A stretch of DNA of 64,000 nt, taken from assembly GCF_011762185.1 (NCBI RefSeq), contig NZ_JAASQJ010000002.1, forward strand, positions 682,001 through 746,000, given 5' to 3'. A model generated the notes under the pieces. The model made no database searches, had not been told where the DNA came from, and saw only the letters and a list, made by a program, of their open reading frames with translations. Within the stretch, counting starts at the first letter, position 1, and the number at the start of each line of letters is the position of its first letter. This document shows positions 1 through 9,490 of this stretch, in pieces. Both the position numbers and the translations under genes were made by a program. Source of the DNA: Dyadobacter arcticus (GTDB lineage: Bacteria; Bacteroidota; Bacteroidia; Cytophagales; Spirosomataceae).

Positions 1-2
1 AT

Positions 3-65
3 TTTGGAGACGAAACGGACGCTTTCATGCAATGGTTATCCGGACAAATCTGGGACCAACATTAA
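3..65 (+). CDS. C-terminal end of an unidentified protein (partial)
   Basis: The reading frame is open from the window edge to a TAA at 63-65 and gives 20 residues ending FGDETDAFMQWLSGQIWDQH. It stops 24 nt before the porin gene on the same strand, so it is probably the tail of the preceding gene in the same transcription unit. The fragment is too short to assign a family. Confidence 0.5.
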   Translation, partial: FGDETDAFMQWLSGQIWDQH

Positions 66-89
66 AACGGTAGAACGATAGTTTCCTCT

Positions 90-2078
90 ATGAGAATTGT
101 TTTTTACACCACACTGTGGGTTATATGCAGCTTCATCCTGATCAAACCAAATGCCACTGCGCAAGTAAGATTGCCAGGCAATGTACAAATGCCGGGCGGC
201 AGCCAAGGATCGAGAAGCACGGGCGGAGCGGCACAGGGAGGAGCAGTGCTGGACGATAGTACCAAAAGCATTTACGGTCCGCAAACGACGTTTCACTACT
301 TTGAGAATGATATTCTAAATAACAGAGATTCAACACGTTACAGGGTAGATACGAGCCTTACCAACTTTCACAGGTGGACGCCTATGGACCGGTCGTGGGG
401 CAAGCTCGTCGATCTTGGAAACACGGTTACTGCCACGCGATACCTCTTTTTTCAGCCTCGCCAGGACATTGGGACACAGCTTGGGATGCGCGCCTACGAC
501 GAGTATGCCATCAAGCAGGATGAGGTGCAATACATGGACACGCGCTCGCAGCATACTGAACTCGACTTCATATCCGGCGCAAGAAAAACATCATTAGGAA
601 GGTTTGCCTACACGCAAAACGTGCATTCCCGCTTCAATTTCGGCCTTCGAGCGCAAAGACTTACCTCCAATAAGCAATATGGATTTGTCAATAATTTAAA
701 TGCCGGTGCATTCCTAGGACAGAATTGGACGCTCCTGATGCACACCAGCTTTTTTTCAAAAAACAAAAAATACCTGATCCTCGCCCATTACAGGCACATG
801 AACCAGAAAGTGCGCGAGCAGGGTGGCGTTATACCCAATGTGGGTGCGGATGGGATTGTTGAGGATTTCTCTTACGATGGCGCAGCCAATATTAGCGATG
901 ATGCCAATTCCTGGGAGCGACGCCATGTTTTTCACATTTATCAGCAGTACCGCCTGGCGAATGGGTTTCAGATTTTCCAACAGGCGGATTATAACAGTAC
1001 CCTCAACCGGTTTACCGACCTGGCTCTGGAACGCGGGCTGGACAAAGGAATATACCCGGTCGCAAGGTTTGATTCTACCGAAACAAGGCAAAATCTGTTT
1101 TACAAACTGTTTGACAACAAAGTCGGGATCAAAGGATTTTACTCAGGATTCAATTACCGTGCTTATGTGCGGCAACGTTTCTATGGCATGCGGGCAACTA
1201 GCCAGGGTGGGAACGACGTTGGAAATCCTTATACCACATACCGCACAGGACTTAAATTCGACAATATCATCGGTGCCTGGCTTGGATATTACCTGAAAGA
1301 TTCTGTCCAATACCTCACCGCAGAAGCCGATCTGAACCTGGCTGCCAATGTGGAATACAGGCTGAAAGGCGAGTTGAATACCAAGTGGGGAAAGGCCGGA
1401 TTTCAAAGCATTCAAACAGCTGCTGATTTGCTGGCGCAGCGTTACCTGAGCAATCATTTTGTCTGGAAAAATAATTTCGATCCTACCAAAGTGCAGACGA
1501 TTTATGCGTCGCTGCCCCTCAAAACAGAGAAAGTCGAGTTTGTACCAGAGATTCAGATCCATCAGGTCAATGATTATATTTATTATGATACGGCGGCCGT
1601 TCCTCGACAATTAAATGCTGGTTTCCGTTTATTAAGAGTTGGTTTCAATTCGGGTATTCACCTGAAAAGATGGAATTTCACAGCGATGGGTTACCTCACA
1701 TTGAATGATAACAAGGATGTGATCCGCGTCCCAACCGCGTTTGCAAGTGGCGAGGTTACCTTCGATTTTGTGTATGCCAAGGTGCTGTTCGTCCAGCTTG
1801 GACTTGCGGCAAGATACCGTTCTGCTTATCTCGCCGACGCTTATATGCCTGTTACCCAACAGTTTCACTTACAAAACGAAACCAGGCTCGACCAGAATGT
1901 GGTGGTGGATGTGTTTGGGAACGTTCGTATCAAAAGGGTCAGGTTGTTTTTCAAAATGGCTTACCTTAACCAGGGCGGACAATTTAAGCTTTTCCCAAAG
2001 GGTTATTACGTCACACCCGGCTATCTCGGGCTTGCCAGGGCCTTTTCATTTGGGATCAACTGGCCCATGTTTGATTAA
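90..2078 (+). CDS. putative outer-membrane porin (Porin_10-like)
   Basis: The 662-residue product has a Sec signal peptide at about residues 1-24, ending in NATA before QVRLPG. A Gly/Gln/Ser-rich linker follows to about residue 50. The rest alternates polar and aromatic residues like an outer-membrane beta-barrel (for example YLFFQPRQDIGTQLG and NQGGQFKLFPKGYYV). Length and the FHYFEND / WTPMDRSWGKLVDLG region resemble the Bacteroidota putative porin family; I recognise the family but cannot name a substrate. miaE follows 20 nt downstream on the same strand, so the two may be co-transcribed without being functionally linked. The first ATG is used because it starts the signal peptide directly. 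Confidence 0.75.
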   Translation: MRIVFYTTLWVICSFILIKPNATAQVRLPGNVQMPGGSQGSRSTGGAAQGGAVLDDSTKSIYGPQTTFHYFENDILNNRDSTRYRVDTSLTNFHRWTPMDRSWGKLVDLGNTVTATRYLFFQPRQDIGTQLGMRAYDEYAIKQDEVQYMDTRSQHTELDFISGARKTSLGRFAYTQNVHSRFNFGLRAQRLTSNKQYGFVNNLNAGAFLGQNWTLLMHTSFFSKNKKYLILAHYRHMNQKVREQGGVIPNVGADGIVEDFSYDGAANISDDANSWERRHVFHIYQQYRLANGFQIFQQADYNSTLNRFTDLALERGLDKGIYPVARFDSTETRQNLFYKLFDNKVGIKGFYSGFNYRAYVRQRFYGMRATSQGGNDVGNPYTTYRTGLKFDNIIGAWLGYYLKDSVQYLTAEADLNLAANVEYRLKGELNTKWGKAGFQSIQTAADLLAQRYLSNHFVWKNNFDPTKVQTIYASLPLKTEKVEFVPEIQIHQVNDYIYYDTAAVPRQLNAGFRLLRVGFNSGIHLKRWNFTAMGYLTLNDNKDVIRVPTAFASGEVTFDFVYAKVLFVQLGLAARYRSAYLADAYMPVTQQFHLQNETRLDQNVVVDVFGNVRIKRVRLFFKMAYLNQGGQFKLFPKGYYVTPGYLGLARAFSFGINWPMFD

Positions 2079-2098
2079 AATCGTTAACTTCCTTCCAT

Positions 2099-2698
2099 AT
2101 GGCTACGACGTTAACTACGCTTGGATTAGAACTGCCCACGGATCCCCGCTGGACGGACATTGCGGCAATGCAAATCAGCGACATTCTGATTGACCATGCC
2201 TATTGTGAACAAAAAGCCGCATCCAGTTGCATTTCCCTGATCGTCCATTACCCCGAAAAAGCCTTGATGGTGGAGACATTAACGCCCATTGTGGCCGAAG
2301 AATGGGGACATTTTCAAAGGGTTTTGAAAGAATTGAAAAAACGGAATATCCCGCTCGGAAGGCAACGGAAAGATGAATATGTAGGCCAACTCATGCAATT
2401 GGTGCGAAATAAGGGCGATTATGAACAGGCTTTGCTCGACCGGCTGCTGATATGTGGATTGATAGAAGCCAGAAGCTGCGAACGTTTCAAATTACTTTCG
2501 GAATCGCTTGACGATGAATCGCTGCAGAAGTTTTACAGGGAACTAATGGTTTCCGAAGCCGGACATTACCGCACTTTTATCGAACTGGCTGAACAGTATC
2601 TCCCCGAAGCGGAAGTCAGGAAAAGATGGAAAGAATTGCTTCACGCCGAAGCAGAAATCATGAAATCACTCGCGCCCCGCGGCGATCGCATCCACTAA
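2099..2698 (+). CDS. miaE: tRNA-(ms2io6A)-hydroxylase MiaE
   Basis: MiaE hydroxylates the isopentenyl side chain of ms2i6A37 in tRNA using a ferritin-like diiron centre. The 199-residue protein is mostly helical and shows the expected carboxylate/histidine pairs: E in EKALMVETL, EEWGHF, then E in IEARSCERF and EAGHYRTF. Length is normal for the family. It sits 20 nt after the porin and 31 nt before the AddB-like gene, all on the plus strand. The window does not show miaA or miaB, so the modification pathway cannot be confirmed here. Confidence 0.88.
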   Translation: MATTLTTLGLELPTDPRWTDIAAMQISDILIDHAYCEQKAASSCISLIVHYPEKALMVETLTPIVAEEWGHFQRVLKELKKRNIPLGRQRKDEYVGQLMQLVRNKGDYEQALLDRLLICGLIEARSCERFKLLSESLDDESLQKFYRELMVSEAGHYRTFIELAEQYLPEAEVRKRWKELLHAEAEIMKSLAPRGDRIH

Positions 2699-2729
2699 AC
2701 CGGAATCAATTCAACTTCTTAAAACCTTT

Positions 2730-5636
2730 ATGCAATCCTTTCTGAATCTCGTTGCCCAACGTATTCTGGCCAATCATACATCATTGGAAAGGGTTCAAGT
2801 TATTGTTCCAACACGTCGGGCAGCTTTTTTTCTAATGCAGGAATTGGCGAGGGAAACCTCCGAAGCGATGATGAGCCCGGTCGTGATGGCTGTGGACGAT
2901 TTTGTGGAAAGCCTTTGCACATTGGAAATTGAAGATCCGGTTCATTTGCTGTTTGACTTGTATAAAACGTTCAGGGAAATAGACCCGGATGTGCAGTTTG
3001 AGCGATTTATGGGCTGGGCGTCGGTGTTGTTAAACGACCTTGATAAGATTGACCAGTATCTTGTCAAAACCGACTTTTTATTTGACTATCTGTCCGAAGC
3101 GCATGCGATAAGCCGCTGGCAGGAAACTTTGCCGCAGGGCCGCACATTGCAAAGTGAAGGTGGGTCCAAACAGTATTTCTCACTTTTTGTAAACATTAAA
3201 AAGGTCTACGAATCATTTAGAAAAAGGCTTTCTGATAAAGGGAAGGCCTATCGCGGCATGGCTTATCGCGAACTTGCCGAAGATGCGGACGCCGTCATTA
3301 CCAGGCGAAATGATTACGAGAAACTCTATTTTGCTGGATTCAATGCCTTTACCGAGTCGGAAAGGAAAATTGTCACTTCACTGATCAAAGCCGGAAAAGC
3401 GGAGGTACTGTGGGACGCCGACCGCTATTATATGTCCGAAAACACGGGCGTAGAAGCTGGGAATAGCCTGCGGGAATATCAGAAAAGCCAAGCTTTTGGC
3501 GCATGGAACTGGTCGACTGATCATTTGCTGACTTCTGCCAAGAACATTACAATTTACGGTGTTCCCAATGCCACGTTGCAGACAAAAGTGGCGGGCCAGC
3601 TTTACCAGTCCATGAAAAAGAAGGACGATGCTGATAGATCCATTGTTACCGCAATCGTCCTGGCGGATGAAAATCTACTCCTTCCGATGCTCTATTCGCT
3701 GGACGAAGAAGTAACGGACCTGAATGTTACCATGGGACTTTCCATGCGGAATTCCCTATTGTACACGCTGATTGACAGTGTTTTTGAGTTACAGCAAAAT
3801 GTGGTTGAATTCACGAATAAAAGTGGCAAAACGATCCGGATTCCCAAGTTCAGCCATAAGTCCATTGACAAGGTACTTAACCACCCGTTTATCCGTCATT
3901 ACGAATATGTTGCTTTATCCCCGCTAGGTGACGGACAAACGATCATTCAGAAAACTTTATGGGAGATTACACGGGGTAATCAGGTTTTTTTAAGCTCAGA
4001 GGAGCTTACTGGGATGAGTGAAAATCATCCGCTATTCAGGATTCTTTTTACACATTGGCAAAAAAACAATTCAAGACAGGTCATTCAGACATTTTATCAG
4101 CTGATTGAGTTATTAAGAGATGTGTATAAGGATTACAAAAACGCACTGGAAACCGAGTACCTCTATCTTTTTTACACCCTTTTAAAACAATTTGAGCAAA
4201 CCATTGACGAAAGGTCAGAACTGATCACATTACGAACATTGCGCTCATTCATGTTCGAACTGATCCGGCAAACGAGGATACCATTCAGCGGCGAGCCTGT
4301 GAGTAACCTCCAGATCATGGGAATGCTGGAAACGCGCGCGCTGGATTTTGATCGGATCATTATTTTGTCACTGAACGAAGGAATGCTTCCCCAGGCGAAA
4401 AGGCAGAATTCGCTTATTCCTTACGATGCTGCACAGGCCGTAGGGTTACCAACCCATCAGCACCAGGAAGCCGTGATGTCTTATCATTTTTACCGGCTTT
4501 TGCAGCGCGCTAAGGAGGTACACATCCTGTACACCAGCACAAATGATGCGCCCGGCGGAGGTGAAAAAAGCCGTTTTATCCAACAAGTTGAATACGAATT
4601 GGCGCAGTACAATCCGCAGATCAGGATTGAAAATAAAACGGTCATTTTTGAAAGTCGGCGTCAGGATGACCTGGAAGAGATTGTTCGCAAAGACGAAGCG
4701 ATGATTGGGGTGATCCGGAATTACCTCGCCAATAAAGGTCTTTTCCCAACGCACCTGAATGAATTTATCCGCTGTTCCATGCAGTTTTACCTCAAACACA
4801 TTGTAGGTGTGCGGGAAAAGGAAGAGGTGGAGGAAGAACTTGGCATGGATAAGATCGGTACCTGGCTCCACGCTTCCCTGGAAACGCTCGATAAGACATT
4901 CTTCCTCAATGGCATCGACCCGGCTGAGGAGCAGATCAAAACCATTTTAAGGCAGATCTTCGACGAGAAATTCAAGGGTTATGTAACAGATATGGGCCTC
5001 AACCGGATCTATTATCAGATCGGGGAACAGCAAGTGCTGGTTTTTCTAAAACACCAAATGAGCCAGAGGCCGAGAAGAAAAATAATGGCCGCAGAACAAG
5101 CCTTGAGCACCAGCATTAACCTGATTTTGCAAGGCGCCCACACACCCGTTAAACTCGGCGGTAAAATTGACCGCATTGAAGAAGGTGAAGGCAATGTGTT
5201 GTTTGTGATGGATTACAAAACGGGAAGTGTAGAACTGACCGGCAAAAATAAACTCGCCGACCCCGTCCGGAGAGAGGAAGTGATCCGAAATGATCCCGAC
5301 CGGAAGATGGGTTATGTCCGCCAGCTTTGGATGTACGAATACCTGATGTACCGTAAAATGCTGGATGAACGCGGGCTCAGGTTGAAGGATCAAACCTATA
5401 ATTTCGGAGAATATGCTGTCAAATCAGGTTTTTATTCTTTTCGTGATCCTAAAAATCTGATTGCCAATCCACTGGAGTTGACAGAAGAACTTGCGCCCGC
5501 TGATTTCATCGAAAAATCAGAGGCAATTTTAACGGATATTTTGAATGTCATGCTTGATCAGGACATTCCGTTTCGTAAAACGGACGACCTTAATATCTGC
5601 AGGTATTGTGACTTCAAAGGCATTTGCGGAAGGTAG
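2730..5636 (+). CDS. AddB-like PD-(D/E)XK nuclease with a degenerate helicase domain
   Basis: This 968-residue protein has the organisation of the AddB subunit of an AddAB recombination complex, which processes double-strand ends. The N-terminus has VIVPTRRAAFFL where a Walker A motif would sit, so the helicase part looks inactive. The C-terminal nuclease shows MDYKTG (D828, K830). Four cysteines, C682 and then C957-x2-C960-x5-C966 at the extreme end, match the iron-sulfur staple spacing known from AddB. No AddA/UvrD partner lies in this window. A strong hairpin terminator follows. The alternative, a general PD-(D/E)XK family protein, is less specific but compatible. Confidence 0.8.
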   Translation: MQSFLNLVAQRILANHTSLERVQVIVPTRRAAFFLMQELARETSEAMMSPVVMAVDDFVESLCTLEIEDPVHLLFDLYKTFREIDPDVQFERFMGWASVLLNDLDKIDQYLVKTDFLFDYLSEAHAISRWQETLPQGRTLQSEGGSKQYFSLFVNIKKVYESFRKRLSDKGKAYRGMAYRELAEDADAVITRRNDYEKLYFAGFNAFTESERKIVTSLIKAGKAEVLWDADRYYMSENTGVEAGNSLREYQKSQAFGAWNWSTDHLLTSAKNITIYGVPNATLQTKVAGQLYQSMKKKDDADRSIVTAIVLADENLLLPMLYSLDEEVTDLNVTMGLSMRNSLLYTLIDSVFELQQNVVEFTNKSGKTIRIPKFSHKSIDKVLNHPFIRHYEYVALSPLGDGQTIIQKTLWEITRGNQVFLSSEELTGMSENHPLFRILFTHWQKNNSRQVIQTFYQLIELLRDVYKDYKNALETEYLYLFYTLLKQFEQTIDERSELITLRTLRSFMFELIRQTRIPFSGEPVSNLQIMGMLETRALDFDRIIILSLNEGMLPQAKRQNSLIPYDAAQAVGLPTHQHQEAVMSYHFYRLLQRAKEVHILYTSTNDAPGGGEKSRFIQQVEYELAQYNPQIRIENKTVIFESRRQDDLEEIVRKDEAMIGVIRNYLANKGLFPTHLNEFIRCSMQFYLKHIVGVREKEEVEEELGMDKIGTWLHASLETLDKTFFLNGIDPAEEQIKTILRQIFDEKFKGYVTDMGLNRIYYQIGEQQVLVFLKHQMSQRPRRKIMAAEQALSTSINLILQGAHTPVKLGGKIDRIEEGEGNVLFVMDYKTGSVELTGKNKLADPVRREEVIRNDPDRKMGYVRQLWMYEYLMYRKMLDERGLRLKDQTYNFGEYAVKSGFYSFRDPKNLIANPLELTEELAPADFIEKSEAILTDILNVMLDQDIPFRKTDDLNICRYCDFKGICGR

Positions 5637-5650
5637 TGAAGGGTCCAAAC

Positions 5651-5687
5651 AAAAGAAGGCGGCTGAGATCCTCCGCCGCCTTCTTTT
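5651..5687 (+). terminator. rho-independent terminator after the AddB-like gene
   Basis: A 13-bp perfect stem (5651-5663 with 5675-5687) around an 11-nt loop, GC-rich at the tip and ending in T residues. It lies between two converging genes and carries A/T runs on both sides, so it could serve both strands. Confidence 0.8.
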
Positions 5688-5703
5688 ATGTAATTCCAAT
5701 TCT

Positions 5704-6180
5704 TTATTTCTTTTTGAACTCCAGGTATTCTTCTACGGATGTTGATTTGCCGACTTCTGTAAGCTTAACTGTGATGTTTATCTGCGGAACGCCTTTACTG
5801 TTAACGATCATATTTCCAGTCCCTTCCACTCTTTGCCGCGAAGCTTTTTCATTACTCTGCTTCACATCAACCGTCTCGTCAATTACAAATACGTCCTTTC
5901 CAGTGGTTTTGACATCCACCAGGTTGTATTCCTGGGTAAAATCAACCGTGGTGCCAGGAATCTCGATTGCTGCGGTTTTAATGTAAACAATTGCCAACTT
6001 GTTTTTATCTGTTGTCGTTACTTGCCAGCTATGTTGGTAAGCCACGTTTTGCACAACTGTTGTGGTTTCGTAATTCCCTGCAAATTCAGGTGCAAAATCT
6101 GTTTCCGGCTCAACGGTCTCATCTTTATCCTTGCATGAACCCATCAAAACAACCAGACAACAAAAGATCAGCTTTTTCAT
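5704..6180 (-). CDS. hypothetical lipoprotein
   Basis: The 158-residue product starts MKKLIFCCLVVLMGSCKDKDE, a lipoprotein signal peptide with lipobox LMGSC (Cys16) and acidic residues after it. The remainder is a small beta-rich domain (FAGNYETTTVV, VPQINITVKLTEVG) of the kind seen in Bacteroidota lipocalin-like or DUF lipoproteins; I do not recognise the family. It converges with the AddB-like gene across the terminator. About 140 bp of AT-rich sequence separate its start from the stop of the next minus-strand gene, so it probably has its own promoter. Confidence 0.7.
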   Translation of the reverse strand: MKKLIFCCLVVLMGSCKDKDETVEPETDFAPEFAGNYETTTVVQNVAYQHSWQVTTTDKNKLAIVYIKTAAIEIPGTTVDFTQEYNLVDVKTTGKDVFVIDETVDVKQSNEKASRQRVEGTGNMIVNSKGVPQINITVKLTEVGKSTSVEEYLEFKKK

Positions 6181-6323
6181 ACTTAAAATTTAAGAGTAAA
6201 ATGTTAGGCAATAATATTCAAGAAACGTCGAAATTTTTACTATAACGGCAATTTGACTTAATGCGCGTATTTTCTGTAATGAAAATTCAATTTTAAAAAA
6301 TTTCTACTTGCATACAGGCTGGT

Positions 6324-7277
6324 TCAAAACGGGAGCTTACCAAGATCTACATTGCCACCGGTGAGGATGATGCCTATTTTTTTGCCTGCAAACAGTTCTT
6401 TGTTCTTCAAAACCGCCGCCAATGAAACCGCGCCGGAAGGTTCCACGACAATCTTCATCCTTTCCCACAAATAGCGCATTGCCCCTACAATTTCCTCATC
6501 GGAAACAGTCAGGATATCAGTCACATAAGCTTTGATTATGGGAAATGTTTTGTCTCCAAGGGTGGTTAGAAGTCCATCGGCAATGGTTTTAACATAAGGC
6601 GCTTTTTGAATCTTGTCGCTTCGGAAAGACAGTACCGCATCGGCCGCACCTTCGGGCTCACCGGCATATACCTTTGTCCCGGGAGAAAAATAATGTGCCG
6701 ACAAAGCAGTCCCGCATAATAAGCCACCTCCGCCGACCGGCGCAATGATTGCGTCCAACTTGTCCTGCACATCTTCAATTAGTTCTTTTGCGGCGGTCGC
6801 CTGCCCGGTGATTACCTCATAGTTATTGAACGGGTGGATGAATGTCGCGCCGGTTTCGCTTATAATTTCCTGAACCACCCGCTCCCGCTCCTCCTGGGTA
6901 TTTTCGCAAAATGTGATCGTTGCGCCATAGCCTTTCACAGCATTGATTTTGACAAGAGGCGAATTTTCCGGCATCACAATAAAGGCTTTTGCACCTACTT
7001 TCGCCGCGGCAAACGCAATTGCCTGTGCGTGGTTTCCGGACGAATGGGTAGTAATGCCGTTTTCAAGTTGGTCGGGCGATAGTGATAGTATGGAGTTCAG
7101 CCCGCCACGGGCCTTGAAAGCACCGATTTTTTGCAAATTTTCACACTTAAAGAACAGCTCCGCTCCGGACAAATCATTGAGAAACTGCGAGGTCATAACG
7201 GGTGTGTGGTGGATAAAGGGCTCAACCCTTTTGTGTGCAATCTCAATAGCTTCCCGGGTAGGTACTGTTTCGGACAT
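6324..7277 (-). CDS. PLP-dependent threonine/serine dehydratase (IlvA/serine racemase fold)
   Basis: This is a fold-type II PLP enzyme. The Schiff-base lysine is K55 in GAFKARGG, the substrate loop is SSGNHAQA and the phosphate-binding loop is GGGGLLCG. At 317 residues from MSETVPTREA it lacks the C-terminal ACT-type regulatory domain of biosynthetic IlvA, so it resembles the short catabolic threonine dehydratase / serine racemase group. The frame is open to 7322, but the upstream 15 residues (Lys/Ile/Asn-rich) are not family-like, and the ATG at 7275-7277 starts the conserved region. It diverges from the histidine kinase gene. Substrate (Thr, Ser or hydroxyaspartate) cannot be told from sequence. 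Confidence 0.82.
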   Translation of the reverse strand: MSETVPTREAIEIAHKRVEPFIHHTPVMTSQFLNDLSGAELFFKCENLQKIGAFKARGGLNSILSLSPDQLENGITTHSSGNHAQAIAFAAAKVGAKAFIVMPENSPLVKINAVKGYGATITFCENTQEERERVVQEIISETGATFIHPFNNYEVITGQATAAKELIEDVQDKLDAIIAPVGGGGLLCGTALSAHYFSPGTKVYAGEPEGAADAVLSFRSDKIQKAPYVKTIADGLLTTLGDKTFPIIKAYVTDILTVSDEEIVGAMRYLWERMKIVVEPSGAVSLAAVLKNKELFAGKKIGIILTGGNVDLGKLPF

Positions 7278-7341
7278 ATCGCAATTTTTTATGGAAATAT
7301 TTATTTTAAATTTACATATCACAGTTCCTCAACGCACTTTA

Positions 7342-7349
7342 CAAAGGTA
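7342..7349 (-). promoter_or_regulatory. possible -7 box (TACCTTTG) for the dehydratase gene
   Basis: On the minus strand this octamer matches the Bacteroidota -7 consensus TAnnTTTG exactly and lies about 65 nt upstream of the ATG at 7277. I find no TTG element at the usual -33 spacing, so the call is weak. Confidence 0.3.
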
Positions 7350-7372
7350 GCATCAAAACCTCCTCTACACGC

Positions 7373-9412
7373 ATGTCGCTGCTCGTCAAAACTTTGTACA
7401 AATGTCGTTTTTTGATGACAGCTGCATTGCTATTCACTTTCCAAGCGGCTTTCCAAGTGGCCTTTGCACAGAATATTTATTCAAAGGGAGATTCTACCGC
7501 CATTTACAAGTTGCTTGAAAAAGCGGACGAGGTTACTGATGTGAATGTTGATTCGGCCATGTTTTATGCAAGGTCAGCCCTCAAAATGAGCAAGCAAAAA
7601 GGCATGAAACGCGGCGAAGGCTGGGCATTACTTAAAATTGGGGACCTGAAAAAATATATCAATTCAAAGGATAGCGTTGAGGTGCTTAATCTGGCCGGAT
7701 TGAAAATTGCATCCCAGTTGAAAGATGACTTTATGCAAGCGCTTGGCCATTTCCAATTGGGCCAGTTTTACATGTTTGAAAGCCGTTTCAAAGAGTCGGA
7801 AGACAACTATAAAAAATCGCTTCAGGTAAAATTTGAAAAAGACCAGTCCGACTATACATCCATGGTCTATAGTGACCTGGGAATGCTCCGCAACCGTCAG
7901 GGGAAATTTGAAGAGCAGGTGGAATGGTTGTTAAAGGCAAAAAGGCTTGGTGACAAATTAAATGATCCATCGATCGCTGCCATGGCATTGAGTAACCTTG
8001 CTATCGCAAACAATACCCTTGGAAACAACCGGGAAGCCGTCGAAAACCTGCGGGAATCGATTTCGCTAAGGCTGAAAATCGGAAACCTGATCGGACTGGC
8101 CAACAACTATAACAGCCTGGCCAGAATGCTGCAGAAAGATTCTCTCGCTGCGGCGATCCGATACCAGAAGCTGGGTATGTATTATGCGGAACAAACCAAA
8201 GTGAAGGCATGGATTGCGACCAGTCATAGTACCCTTTCGAATCTTCTCACTCAGCAGGGCAAAACTGCTGAGGCATTTGAACATGAAAAAAAGGGCATCC
8301 AGCTGTTTATGGAGGCCGGCGACTTGAATCAGGTTGCATATCGCAGCATTGGCGCGGGAAAATTGGCCGCGATGCTGGGTAACGACAAGCACGCATTACG
8401 GTTCTTCCAAAACGCAGAGGATATTTCCACCAGGATAAAGGCTCGTGCGAACTTAAGGGATGTGTTTCTGACTAGGTCCTTCTTTTACAGAGATCGTAAG
8501 GATTTCCCCAAAGCATATCAAAACCTGACCCAATATACTGCCTATAAGGACAGCCTGATGCGTGAAACAACGCAAAGCAACATTGCTGAATTACAGCTCA
8601 AATACGAGACGGAGAAGAAAGACAGGGAAATTGCACTGCTTAATACTGAGCGAAAAGTCCGCCTGCTAGAAACCGAAAAGCAATTGAAAAACCAGCGATT
8701 AATGCGGAACGGAATAATTGGAGCAACCTGCTTTTTACTGCTTATCACTGGAATTTTATTCAACCGTTATCAACTGAAGAAAAGATTAGAGCAGCAGCAA
8801 GCCATTATCAATTTCAGAAATGACGTTGCCAGGGACTTGCATGACGACATTGGCTCCACGCTGACCAGCATTAAAATATTGTCGGAAGTGTCGCATTCCA
8901 ATCTTGTGAAAGATCAGGTTAAGGCAGGTAGTTATCTCAAAAAGATCACGGAGCAGTCCACCCATATGCAGCAGGAAATGAGTGACATTGTGTGGGCGAT
9001 CAAGCCGGATAATGACAAGCTTGCAAATATGCTGGTGCGGATGCGGGAATTTGTAAGCCATACGCTGGAACCGAAGAATATCCGTGCCGAATTTGTGATC
9101 GATGAACTGGTACTATCTTCAAGCCTGGATATGCAGCAGCGGCGCGATTTCTTTCTGATATTTAAAGAAGCAATCAACAATGCGGCCAAATATTCCGATG
9201 CAACAACAGTAAAAATCCTGTTGCAAAAGTTGAATGAAAACATTATGCTGACCATTTCAGATAATGGTACTGGATTTGAAATGGAGACGGAGACTTCCTC
9301 CAATGGCCTGAAAAACATGAGGTCCAGGGCCGCTGGCCTTGCCGGTACTTGTGAAATTACGTCCGCAAACGGTTCCGGTACTACAATCGAATTAAAGATT
9401 CCAGCAGGTTAG
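7373..9412 (+). CDS. TPR-containing sensor histidine kinase (HisKA_3/NarX-LytS-like)
   Basis: The 679-residue protein begins with a signal peptide (about residues 1-32, ending AFAQ). A periplasmic tetratricopeptide region follows from about 40 to 390, with repeats such as AMALSNLAIANNTLGNNREAV. Next come a coiled coil (KYETEKKDREIALLNTERK) and one membrane helix at about 446-466. The dimerisation motif is RDLHDDIGSTL with phospho-acceptor His490. The C-terminal ATPase has DNGTGFEM and GLKNMRSRAAGL. The cognate NarL-type regulator follows 78 nt downstream. An ATG 14 codons downstream could also start a signal peptide; the first is kept. Confidence 0.88.
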   Translation: MSLLVKTLYKCRFLMTAALLFTFQAAFQVAFAQNIYSKGDSTAIYKLLEKADEVTDVNVDSAMFYARSALKMSKQKGMKRGEGWALLKIGDLKKYINSKDSVEVLNLAGLKIASQLKDDFMQALGHFQLGQFYMFESRFKESEDNYKKSLQVKFEKDQSDYTSMVYSDLGMLRNRQGKFEEQVEWLLKAKRLGDKLNDPSIAAMALSNLAIANNTLGNNREAVENLRESISLRLKIGNLIGLANNYNSLARMLQKDSLAAAIRYQKLGMYYAEQTKVKAWIATSHSTLSNLLTQQGKTAEAFEHEKKGIQLFMEAGDLNQVAYRSIGAGKLAAMLGNDKHALRFFQNAEDISTRIKARANLRDVFLTRSFFYRDRKDFPKAYQNLTQYTAYKDSLMRETTQSNIAELQLKYETEKKDREIALLNTERKVRLLETEKQLKNQRLMRNGIIGATCFLLLITGILFNRYQLKKRLEQQQAIINFRNDVARDLHDDIGSTLTSIKILSEVSHSNLVKDQVKAGSYLKKITEQSTHMQQEMSDIVWAIKPDNDKLANMLVRMREFVSHTLEPKNIRAEFVIDELVLSSSLDMQQRRDFFLIFKEAINNAAKYSDATTVKILLQKLNENIMLTISDNGTGFEMETETSSNGLKNMRSRAAGLAGTCEITSANGSGTTIELKIPAG

Positions 9413-9490
9413 CCCGGAAAACCACATCATCATGCGATTGATTGACATCATGCAAAGGCACAACTTTGTGAAATACAACAAGCGCATAGT

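Noticed and set aside
823..1296. 157-residue plus-strand frame inside the porin gene
   Set aside because: It is a +1 shadow of the porin, with random composition and no start context; the porin frame explains the whole interval.
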